From: RHKX01 sp964497825
Lineage (GTDB): Bacteria > Actinomycetota > Thermoleophilia > Solirubrobacterales > 70-9
Direction of reading: 5' to 3'
Assembly: GCA_964497825.1 (NCBI GenBank)
Contig: CAZCFA010000102.1
Coordinates: 1-6,433 of the forward strand
Length of the DNA: 6,433 bases
Shown: piece by piece, positions 1-5,139 of the stretch
Position numbering within the stretch: position 1 is the stretch's first letter
Layout: each line of letters starts with the position of its first letter
The notes under the pieces: generated by a model
The model's input: only the letters and a program-made list of their open reading frames with translations
What the model was told of the DNA's origin: nothing
The model's database searches: none
Made by a program: the position numbers and the translations under genes

Positions 1-559
1 CGGCGGCGCGCTCGAGCTCGCGCTCGGCGGCGCGCTCGAGCGCCCGCCAGACCCCCTTCTCCTCGCACCGCCGCCAGTGCTCGGTGAAACGCTCGAACAG
101 CAGCGCCCGGCGCGAGATCAGATACACCTCGAGCACCTCGAGGCCGCGGTAGGCGGTGCGGTGCGGGGCGCGGGCGGCGAGCGCCGGGTCGAGATCCTCG
201 GCGCCGCCGGCGCGGCGCAGGACCGCGGCCGCGTCCTGATCGCGGATCAGCGCCCGGTGCTCGTGCAGGCGCGGCAGCATCACGTCGGCGTCGTGGACCT
301 CGCCGAGCAGGTCCTGGATCTCCCGGGCGCGGCGACGGGCGGTCGCCGCCGGGCGGCCGAAGCAGAAGCCGGTCGCCTCGAGCACGTAGCGCAGGCGCTT
401 GGCGGCGATCCGCATGTCGTGCTGCGTCCCGGCCGCGTTGGCATCGAGCGCCTCCGGCACGAACGAGCGCAGCTCGCCGAGGCGGACGAGGACGATCCGG
501 GCCGCGTTCTCGGCCAGCGTCGCCTGCGGATCGAGCCGCTTGACGCGTCGCGCCTTCAC
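1..559 (-). CDS. CHAD-domain protein, C-terminal-half type (partial, 3' end outside window)
   Basis: CHAD domains are helical, rich in conserved His/Arg/Lys, and bind inorganic polyphosphate. This gene starts at GTG 559-557 and is open to the window edge (186 codons seen, no stop reached). The basic signature HDMRIAAKRLRYVLE lies at residues 47-61, followed by a helix ending LLGEVHDADVMLPRL at about 84-98. That pair is typical of the second four-helix half of a CHAD domain. The start is well supported: a purine-rich Shine-Dalgarno GGGGAAGG (570-563) lies 3 bases upstream, and the GTG overlaps the stop of the preceding gene as GTGA, which implies translational coupling. The end visible here is a charged, Glu/Arg-rich helix. 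The preceding gene supplies the matching first half. Family assignment is firm; the specific cellular role (granule association, phosphatase partner) is inference. Confidence 0.88.
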   Translation of the reverse strand, partial: MKARRVKRLDPQATLAENAARIVLVRLGELRSFVPEALDANAAGTQHDMRIAAKRLRYVLEATGFCFGRPAATARRRAREIQDLLGEVHDADVMLPRLHEHRALIRDQDAAAVLRRAGGAEDLDPALAARAPHRTAYRGLEVLEVYLISRRALLFERFTEHWRRCEEKGVWRALERAAERELERAA

Positions 560-1191
560 GCGCCTTCCCCGCCGGCGGCCGCCGCCGGAGCGGAGGCGGA
601 AGCGCCGCCCGCCGCCGGGTCGTCCTCGACGCCACCCGGGGACGGACCGTCCGCTCCAGCCGCCGGCTCGGCGGCGCCCGCCGCCGCGCCGCCCGCCTCG
701 GGCCCGCCGCCGGCGGCGGCTCGCGCGGCCGCCGCCAGGCCGATGACCACCTCGTGGATCCGCTCGAGGCGCGCGGGGTCGACGAACGGCTCGAGCGCCA
801 CGTTCGCCGCCTCCTGCTCGGCCTCGAACCGCGCCACCAGCGAGCGGACCCCGGGCCGGTCGGGGGCCGGCATCGTCGTCGCGAACGCCTCGAGCGCGAC
901 GATCGCGACGTCGCGATCGCGGCGCTCACCGAGCGCGTCGGCGAGGTCCTTTACCGCCCGCAGCGCCCGGCCCGCTTCCGGCTTCGGCAGGCAGGGGCGG
1001 AAGATCTCGATCGCCGCCCGCAGCCGCCGCGAGGCGACCCTCATCGCGTGCAACCGCTCGATGTCGCCCGTGTCGAGGACGCCGGCGGAATGCTCGATCA
1101 GCTCGGCACCGCGGACCTCGAGCACCCGCGCCGCGACCTCGCCGTAGGCGAGCTCGGTCGTCAGGCCGGGGATCTCGCGGGCCTTCGCCAC
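556..1191 (-). CDS. CHAD-domain protein, N-terminal-half type, with disordered Ala/Gly/Pro tail
   Basis: This 211-residue protein carries one CHAD half-domain. The motif LHAMRVASRRLRAAIEIF lies at residues 47-64 (His48, Arg51, Arg55, Arg56, Arg58), followed by LGERRDRDVAIVAL at about 87-100. This is the usual pattern of the first four-helix bundle of a CHAD fold, which binds polyphosphate through its basic helices. Ordered sequence stops near residue 154. Residues 155-211 are low-complexity Ala/Gly/Pro/Ser with a few acids and look like a flexible linker. A full CHAD domain usually continues into a second half; here that half is the next gene, overlapping by 4 bases. The start is GTG at 1191-1189, 24 bases after the Ppx/GppA stop. 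There is no clear Shine-Dalgarno, but a TATTCT hexamer lies 8 bases upstream, suggesting leaderless initiation. A frameshift joining the two genes cannot be excluded, but the downstream gene has its own good ribosome site. Confidence 0.88.
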   Translation of the reverse strand: MAKAREIPGLTTELAYGEVAARVLEVRGAELIEHSAGVLDTGDIERLHAMRVASRRLRAAIEIFRPCLPKPEAGRALRAVKDLADALGERRDRDVAIVALEAFATTMPAPDRPGVRSLVARFEAEQEAANVALEPFVDPARLERIHEVVIGLAAAARAAAGGGPEAGGAAAGAAEPAAGADGPSPGGVEDDPAAGGASASAPAAAAGGEGA

Positions 1192-1199
1192 TGCGGGCG

Positions 1200-1205
1200 A
1201 GAATA
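1200..1205 (-). promoter_or_regulatory. Possible leaderless -10 element for the CHAD gene pair
   Basis: TATTCT on the minus strand fits the actinobacterial -10 pattern TANNNT and ends 8 bases before the GTG at 1191. It is the only AT-rich hexamer in the 24-base gap after the Ppx/GppA stop. Transcription would start at or beside the start codon. No -35 consensus is evident, because the upstream sequence is coding. Confidence 0.4.
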
Positions 1206-1215
1206 TGCGGCCCGG

Positions 1216-2103
1216 CTAGCTCGCGGCGTCGCCGGCGAGGACCTCGAGGATCACGCCCTCGCGCAGGCCGCCCTTGCCGATCTGCAGCGGCTGCCCGAGC
1301 AGGTCGGAGAGCTGCTCGAGGACCAGCACGCCGGCCGCCAGCACCTCGACCCGGCGGACGTCGAGCTCGAACCGCTTGGCGACGTCGGCCGCGGGGGCGC
1401 CGGTGAGGACGCGGATGCCGCGCTCGAGCGTCTCGTACTCGAGCACCGAGCCGACCAGGCGCCGCAGCGAGGTGGCGCTGCCGCCGACCGCCACCGCCTG
1501 CTCGGGCCGGCGCAGCACGACGCCCTCGAAGCGGTCGGCGATCTCGTCGCGGAGCCGGCGGATCTCCGCCGGTCCCGGCGGATCGCTGCTCAAGAACTCC
1601 TCGGCCAGCGCCCCCGAGCCGACCTTGAACGAGCGCACCTCGCGGACGCCGCCGGCGAGCGTTCCGAGCACGACCTCGGAGGAGCCGCCGCCGACGTCGA
1701 CGACCGCGATCTCGCCCTCGACCGGATGGCCGAGCGCGCGGGTGGCGCCGATGAAGGCGAGCCGTCCCTCCTCCTCGTCGGTGAGGATCTCGACCGGGAA
1801 GCCCGCCGCGGCGCCGATCTGCTCGGCGACCGCGGCACCGTTCGGCGCCTCGCGGATCGCCGCGGTCGCGACGATCCGGATCGTCTCCGCCCCGAGCTCC
1901 TGCGCGAGCCGCACCTGGGTGGCGACGACGTCGCAGACCTCGGCCAGCTTCTCCTCGGTGACGGCGCCGTCCTTCTTGCGCAGGCCCTTGCCGATCCGCG
2001 TGTAGGCGCGCTGCTCCATCACCTTGCGCAGCTGACCCCGATCGGGCTCGGCGACCAGCACCCTGGTCGTGTTCGAGCCGATGTCGATCGCCGCGCAGAG
2101 CAT
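1216..2103 (-). CDS. Ppx/GppA-family phosphatase (exopolyphosphatase or pppGpp phosphatase)
   Basis: Members of this ASKHA-fold family hydrolyse terminal phosphates of polyphosphate and/or convert pppGpp to ppGpp in the cytoplasm. The family signatures are clear: phosphate-binding loop AAIDIGSNTTR at residues 4-14, a catalytic acidic patch TDEEEGRLAFIGA at about 108-120, DVGGGSSEV at 136-144, GGSATSLRRL at 207-216, and the usual C-terminal GLREGVILEVL at 279-289. At 295 residues it is the short two-domain form, without the C-terminal HD-like extension of E. coli Ppx. I chose ATG 2103 because the fold normally begins only a few residues before the IDIGSN loop. An in-frame ATG at 2187 (323 residues) has an AGGA 11 bases upstream but adds an Arg/Ser/Thr-rich stretch with no domain character. 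The gene follows the kinase in the same direction and precedes two CHAD genes, which argues for polyphosphate as substrate. Choosing between Ppx and GppA activity from sequence is not possible. Confidence 0.92.
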   Translation of the reverse strand: MLCAAIDIGSNTTRVLVAEPDRGQLRKVMEQRAYTRIGKGLRKKDGAVTEEKLAEVCDVVATQVRLAQELGAETIRIVATAAIREAPNGAAVAEQIGAAAGFPVEILTDEEEGRLAFIGATRALGHPVEGEIAVVDVGGGSSEVVLGTLAGGVREVRSFKVGSGALAEEFLSSDPPGPAEIRRLRDEIADRFEGVVLRRPEQAVAVGGSATSLRRLVGSVLEYETLERGIRVLTGAPAADVAKRFELDVRRVEVLAAGVLVLEQLSDLLGQPLQIGKGGLREGVILEVLAGDAAS

Positions 2104-2234
2104 CTGCCGCAGGCCGATCTTGTCAGTTGCGGTCGTCGCGGCGCGCGAGCGTCCGGACGATCGCGGGCGCTGGGCTACGTCCACCATGACGCGCTCGATC
2201 CTGCCGCCCGCTGCGGCGGGAACGCGGAGCCCGC

Positions 2235-3602
2235 TCAGCCCGGGTCCGGGATCACGATCCGCACCGTCGCGCCCGGACCGGGGGCGATCTCGGCGTCGCC
2301 GCCGTGGGCCGCGGCGATCGCCCGCACGATCGCCAGCCCGAGGCCGGTTCCGGCCGTCGTCCGGCTCGCCTCGGCCCGCGAGAAACGGTCGAAGGCGCGC
2401 GCGACGAACTCGTCGGGGAACCCGAGCCCGGCGTCGCCGACCGCGAGCTCGAGCCCGCGGTCGGTGCCGCGGGCGCGCAGCTCGATCGAGCCGGCGCCGT
2501 GGCGCAGCGCGTTCTCGACCAGGTTGCCGAGCGCCGCCTCGACGCGGCCGCGGTCGAGGCTCCACCGCAATCCGCGCTCTCCGCCCACGCTCAGCGACCT
2601 GCCGGCGTCGGCGGCGGCGGCCGCGTAACGGCGCCGGGTGCGGTCGAGCAGCGCGTCGATCTCGGTGGCGGCGGGCTCGATCGGGATCTGGCCCGACTCC
2701 GAACCCGCCAGGGCGAGCAGGTCGGTGGCGATTCCACCGAGCCGGTCCGCTTCCTCGACCGCCGAGCGCATCGCCGCCTCGACCTCGTGCCGGTCGCGAT
2801 CGGGCCGCAGCGCCAGCTCGAGCTCGCCCCGCAGGATCGCCAGCGGCGTCCGCAGCTCGTGGCCGGCGCCGGCTACGAACGCGCGCTCCCGGTTCAGCGC
2901 GTCCTCGATCCGGTCGAGCATCTCGTTCAGGGTCAGCGCCAGCCGGCGGATCTCGTCCTCGGCGGCGGGCAGCGGCAGGCGCTCACCGTCGCGGCTCAGC
3001 GTGATCTCCCCGGCCCGCCGCCGCATCGTCTCGACCGGCCGCATCGCGAAGGTCGCGAGGACGTAGCCCAGGGCGGAGGCGATCAGCAGCGCGACCGGCC
3101 CGCCGATCGCGAACGTCGTCGCGAGACTCTTCAGCGTCTCGGTCCGATCCCCGGTCGAGGACCCGGCGAGGACGATGAGCTCACCGCCGTCGCCGCTCAC
3201 CGGTCGGGCGAACAGGCGGGCCCCGTCCTCGATGCCGGGGACGTCGGTGGCGTCGAAGTAGGTCGGCTCCGCGCGGGCGGCGGCGAGCTGATCGGGGTCG
3301 AGGATCGGCTCGAACGGGCGCCCCGTTGAGGCGGCGACGATCCGTCCATCCGACCGCAGGATCTCGGTGAGGATGTCCGGGCCATCCTCGGAGCGCCGGT
3401 CGCCGAGCTCGATCTCGCCGGGCTCGGAGTCGCTCAGCTGCCGGGCGAGATCGTCGGCGCGCGTGGTGAGACCGTCGTCGATCGCTCCGCTGAGGTCGGA
3501 GTCGACCCTGAGGTAGACGAACGTCCCGGCGAGCGCCAGGACGGCACCCATGGCCGCGGCGAAGGCCAGCGTCAGGCGCAGGCGGATCGGGATCCGGCTC
3601 AG
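2235..3602 (-). CDS. Membrane sensor histidine kinase (HAMP-HisKA-HATPase), partner of the adjacent regulator
   Basis: This is a class I sensor kinase of about 455 residues. TM1 is at about 9-32. An extracytoplasmic sensor region at 33-162 is acidic and matches no sensor fold I recognise. TM2 is at about 164-187, followed by HAMP (about 185-238), HisKA with phosphoacceptor His248 in GHELRTPLA, and HATPase_c: N box NLVENALRHG at 360-369, G1 DAGLG at 390-394, F box FDRF at 404-407, and G2 GTGLGLAIVRAIAAAHGG at 418-435. The H-box context GAGHELRTP departs slightly from the common DASHELRTP. The start is a problem. Homology expects it just before SRIPIRLRLTL, but no ATG, GTG or TTG lies there. 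CTG at 3602-3600 overlaps the regulator stop as CTGA and fits best. The next ATG, 3551-3549, would remove half of TM1, and the ATG at 3746 would overlap the regulator by about 145 bases. An AGGAAG lies 11 bases upstream of the CTG. Confidence 0.9.
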   Translation of the reverse strand: MSRIPIRLRLTLAFAAAMGAVLALAGTFVYLRVDSDLSGAIDDGLTTRADDLARQLSDSEPGEIELGDRRSEDGPDILTEILRSDGRIVAASTGRPFEPILDPDQLAAARAEPTYFDATDVPGIEDGARLFARPVSGDGGELIVLAGSSTGDRTETLKSLATTFAIGGPVALLIASALGYVLATFAMRPVETMRRRAGEITLSRDGERLPLPAAEDEIRRLALTLNEMLDRIEDALNRERAFVAGAGHELRTPLAILRGELELALRPDRDRHEVEAAMRSAVEEADRLGGIATDLLALAGSESGQIPIEPAATEIDALLDRTRRRYAAAAADAGRSLSVGGERGLRWSLDRGRVEAALGNLVENALRHGAGSIELRARGTDRGLELAVGDAGLGFPDEFVARAFDRFSRAEASRTTAGTGLGLAIVRAIAAAHGGDAEIAPGPGATVRIVIPDPG

Positions 3603-4279
3603 GATGGCGCCGGCTTCCTGATCCGGTAGCCGACGCCGCGCACGGTCTCGATCGAGACGACGCCGAACGGGCGGTCGATCTTGTTTCGCAGGTAACGCAC
3701 GTAGACGTCGACCACGTTGGAGCGGTTCTCGTAGTCGTACTCCCACGCGAGGTCGAGCAGCTCGGTTCGGCTCAGCGCCACCCCCGGCCGGCGCATGAAC
3801 GCGCTCAGCAGCGCGAACTCACGAGCGGAGAGGGCGATCTCGGCACCGCCGCGGCGAACCGTGCGCGCGGCTGGGTCGAGCTCGAGGTCGCCGACCACGA
3901 GCGCCGTCGGGCGCTCGATCGACCCGCGCCTGATCAGCGCCCGGATCCGGGCCGCGAGCTCGGCGATCGAGAACGGCTTCGGCACGTAGTCGTCGGCACC
4001 GCCGTCGAGACCCGCGACCCGGTCCTCGATCGAGGTCCGCGCGGTCAGCATCAGCACCGGGGCCCAGACGCCGTCGTCACGCAGCCGGCGACAGGTCTCG
4101 AAGCCGTCGATGCCGGGCAGCATCACGTCGAGGACGATCGCGTCGTAGGGGGTGCTGGGACCCATCCACAGCGCGTCCTCGCCGCTCGTCGCCAGATCGA
4201 CGACGAAGCCGTCGTCGGCGAGCCCCCGTCGCAGCAGGCGCGCCATCTTCGGCTGGTCCTCGACGACGAGAACTCTCAT
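3599..4279 (-). CDS. OmpR/PhoB-family response regulator
   Basis: This 226-residue DNA-binding regulator has two domains. The receiver (about 1-115) has acidic residues Glu7/Asp8, phosphoacceptor Asp51 in VLDVMLPGIDG, Thr79 in MLTAR, and Lys101 in the VPKPF motif. The winged-helix trans_reg_C domain (about 128-222) has SAREFALLSAFMRRPG, the recognition-helix region NRSNVVDVYVRYLRNKID, and the wing ETVRGVGYRI. All phosphorelay residues are intact. The start is ATG 4279-4277, directly at the receiver's first strand (MRVLVVED). There is no Shine-Dalgarno, but GATAAT ends 6 bases upstream, so the mRNA is probably leaderless. Its stop overlaps the presumed kinase start, giving a coupled pair. Upstream tandem 11-bp repeats, shared with the PepSY gene promoter, suggest positive autoregulation. 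I cannot name the ortholog. Confidence 0.95.
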   Translation of the reverse strand: MRVLVVEDQPKMARLLRRGLADDGFVVDLATSGEDALWMGPSTPYDAIVLDVMLPGIDGFETCRRLRDDGVWAPVLMLTARTSIEDRVAGLDGGADDYVPKPFSIAELAARIRALIRRGSIERPTALVVGDLELDPAARTVRRGGAEIALSAREFALLSAFMRRPGVALSRTELLDLAWEYDYENRSNVVDVYVRYLRNKIDRPFGVVSIETVRGVGYRIRKPAPS

Positions 4280-4285
4280 GCGGCG

Positions 4286-4291
4286 ATTATC
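4286..4291 (-). promoter_or_regulatory. -10 element of the regulator-kinase operon (leaderless)
   Basis: GATAAT on the minus strand matches TATAAT at 5 of 6 positions and stands out in G+C-rich surroundings. Six bases separate it from the ATG at 4279, placing the transcription start on or next to the A of the start codon. No -35 consensus is visible; the tandem repeats at 4300-4321 occupy that position, as expected for an activator-dependent promoter. Confidence 0.6.
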
Positions 4292-4299
4292 GGGGCGGA

Positions 4300-4321
4300 G
4301 GATGAGAGCGGGATGAGAGCG
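4300..4321 (-). promoter_or_regulatory. Tandem 11-bp operator upstream of the response regulator gene
   Basis: The minus strand carries two perfect, contiguous copies of CGCTCTCATCC, at 4311-4321 and 4300-4310. The site spans roughly -21 to -42 relative to the predicted transcription start, overlapping the -35 position. OmpR/PhoB-family dimers bind direct repeats one helical turn (10-11 bp) apart, so this is a likely site for the regulator encoded just downstream. A diverged copy with the same 11-bp spacing and the same 8-bp distance to a -10 element lies before the PepSY gene (5112-5133). Confidence 0.6.
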
Positions 4322-4332
4322 ACCCAGGCACT

Positions 4333-4414
4333 CGGCGCTCCCGGCTCGGGGCGGACGCCCGGGTGGGCATCGGCGATTCAGGCGACGAGACGGCCCGGCG
4401 CTCCCGGTCGGGGC
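4333..4414. repeat. Direct repeat of one terminator arm
   Basis: The 12-base arm CGGCGCTCCCGG at 4333-4344 recurs at 4396-4407. Both copies are followed by TCGGGGC, with one extra C in the first copy. The arm at 4414-4427 could therefore pair with either copy, giving two mutually exclusive stems. It may be a remnant of a duplicated terminator. Confidence 0.5.
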
Positions 4415-4427
4415 CGGGAGCGCCGGG
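4394..4427 (-). terminator. Strong hairpin after the PepSY gene, probable terminator
   Basis: A perfect 14-bp inverted repeat (arms 4394-4407 and 4414-4427, CCCGGCGCTCCCGG and its complement) with a 6-base loop begins 13 bases after the PepSY stop. There is no convincing U-tract, which is common in high-G+C actinobacteria. It sits between the PepSY gene and the regulator promoter and would insulate the two transcription units. Confidence 0.6.
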
Positions 4428-4440
4428 GTTCGCTCTCGTG

Positions 4441-5044
4441 TCAGCCCTGGTCGGCTTCGGTCCCGAGGACCTCGAAGGACTTGCTGAGGAAGACCTCCAG
4501 CTCCTTCCCGCCCTTGCTGACCTCGACCTCGTAGGCGGCGCCCGCCGGAGTCGGAGGCTCCGGCTTCTCGTTCGCCTCGCCCGGCTCCGGCTTCNNNNNN
4601 NNNNNNNNNNNNNNNNNNNNNNNNNNNNNNNNNNNNNNNNNNNNNNNNNNNNNNNNNNNNNNNNNNNNNNNNNNNNNNNNNNNNNNNNNNNNNNGGCTCC
4701 GGCTTCTCGTTCGCCTCGCCCGGCTCCGGCTTCCCGTTCGCCTCGCCCGGCTCCGGCTTCCCGTTCGCCTCGCCCGGGTCGACGGCCTCGACGTCGTCAG
4801 CGCTGCCACCGGTCGCCTGCTCGGCGGCGGCGCGGGCCTGCTGCTCGATCGAGGCGGAGAGCTCGACCTCGTCGCTTTCGCCGGCCTCGTTCCCGTCGCT
4901 TCCCGGCTGCTCGCCCCGCTCGGTGCCGGCGCCTTGGCCGCCGTCGTTGCCGCCGCCGGTCGCACCGGCGATGGCGGCGCCGCCGAGGGCGAGCGCGGCG
5001 AACGCGGCGATCGCGGCCAGCGCGCGCATGATTCGCTTGCTCAT
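4441..5044 (-). CDS. Secreted PepSY-domain protein interrupted by GEA-N-(G/E)-KPEP repeats (contains assembly gap)
   Basis: The N-terminus is basic then hydrophobic (residues 1-28, MSKRIMRALA onward), a signal peptide or anchor, followed by a Gly/Glu/Asp-rich region to about 60. Residues 61-88 (VELSASIEQQARAAAEQATG...) resemble the first helix of a PepSY domain. The last 37 or so residues (AYEVEVSKGGKELEVFLSKSFEVLG) are a typical PepSY beta-sheet end. Between them lie 9-residue repeats GEANGKPEP/GEANEKPEP and 100 Ns. The two flanks are in different frames only because the N run is arbitrary; a gap divisible by three restores one frame. Of the tandem ATGs, the second (5044) is better spaced, 5 bases from the strong AAAGGAG; 5047 is the alternative. 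PepSY proteins often sit beside two-component systems and modulate peptidases or kinases in the envelope. The common upstream operator supports control by the adjacent regulator. The precise function is unknown. Confidence 0.8.
4555..4774 (-). repeat. 27-bp coding tandem repeat spanning the scaffold gap
   Basis: Tandem 27-bp units encode GEAN(G/E)KPEP. Before the gap in reading direction there are two identical G-type units (4774-4748 and 4747-4721) and one E-type unit lacking its last base (4720-4695). After the gap come the end of one unit (4594-4582) and one complete E-type unit (4581-4555). The G and E types differ mainly at one codon (GGG versus GAG). The repeats give an acidic/basic, Pro- and Glu-rich, probably disordered linker, and they are the likely reason the assembly broke here. 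Confidence 0.9.
4595..4694. other. Assembly gap of 100 Ns
   Basis: Exactly 100 unresolved bases, the conventional placeholder for a gap of unknown size, lie inside the 27-bp repeat. If the units are perfect, the phase of the two flanks requires a true length of 15 + 27k bases. That is divisible by 3, unlike 100. Confidence 0.97.
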
Positions 5045-5049
5045 CATTA

Positions 5050-5056
5050 CTCCTTT
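5050..5056 (-). promoter_or_regulatory. Strong Shine-Dalgarno of the PepSY gene
   Basis: AAAGGAG on the minus strand, followed by TA and two consecutive ATG codons. The spacing is 2 bases to the ATG at 5047 and 5 bases to that at 5044, which favours the second. It is the best ribosome site in the window and contrasts with the apparently leaderless neighbours. Confidence 0.8.
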
Positions 5057-5097
5057 CGTTTGCGTTCGGTCACGACCGGGTGGCCTGACCAGAGCGC

Positions 5098-5103
5098 AAC
5101 GTA
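5098..5103 (-). promoter_or_regulatory. -10 element of the PepSY gene
   Basis: TACGTT on the minus strand fits TANNNT and lies exactly 8 bp from the tandem operator at 5112-5133, the same distance as in the regulator promoter. The predicted transcription start near 5091 gives a leader of roughly 44 bases that contains the Shine-Dalgarno. Confidence 0.5.
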
Positions 5104-5111
5104 GGTGGGCC

Positions 5112-5133
5112 CGATGAGACCGCCGTGAGAGCC
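5112..5133 (-). promoter_or_regulatory. Tandem 11-bp operator upstream of the PepSY gene
   Basis: The minus strand reads GGCTCTCACGG then CGGTCTCATCG: two half-sites with the core TCTCA exactly 11 bp apart. They match the perfect CGCTCTCATCC repeats before the regulator gene at 7-9 of 11 positions each. The site begins 6 bases after the uppP stop and is followed, 8 bp later, by a -10-like TACGTT. It is probably bound by the OmpR-family regulator encoded at 3599-4279. Confidence 0.55.
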
Positions 5134-5139
5134 GGCGGA

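Noticed and set aside
2207..2220. Small inverted repeat CCCGC-TGCG-GCGGG between kinase and phosphatase genes
   Set aside because: Only 5 bp of stem, and such pairs are frequent by chance in this base composition; not a credible terminator.
77..2628. Long plus-strand open frames (up to 624 codons) opposite the CHAD, Ppx/GppA and kinase genes
   Set aside because: They lie antisense to genes with clear domain motifs and have the Arg/Ala/Pro/Asp-rich composition expected of shadow frames in G+C-rich DNA; no family motif is visible.
4555..4774. CRISPR-like array suggested by regular repeats around the gap
   Set aside because: The 27-bp units are contiguous with no spacers, keep a reading frame and encode a 9-residue protein repeat.
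3599..5047. Single fusion protein of the PepSY N-terminus and the response regulator
   Set aside because: The frame is joined only through the arbitrary 100 Ns. After the gap it reads the repeat in the wrong frame and crosses the terminator and the regulator promoter.
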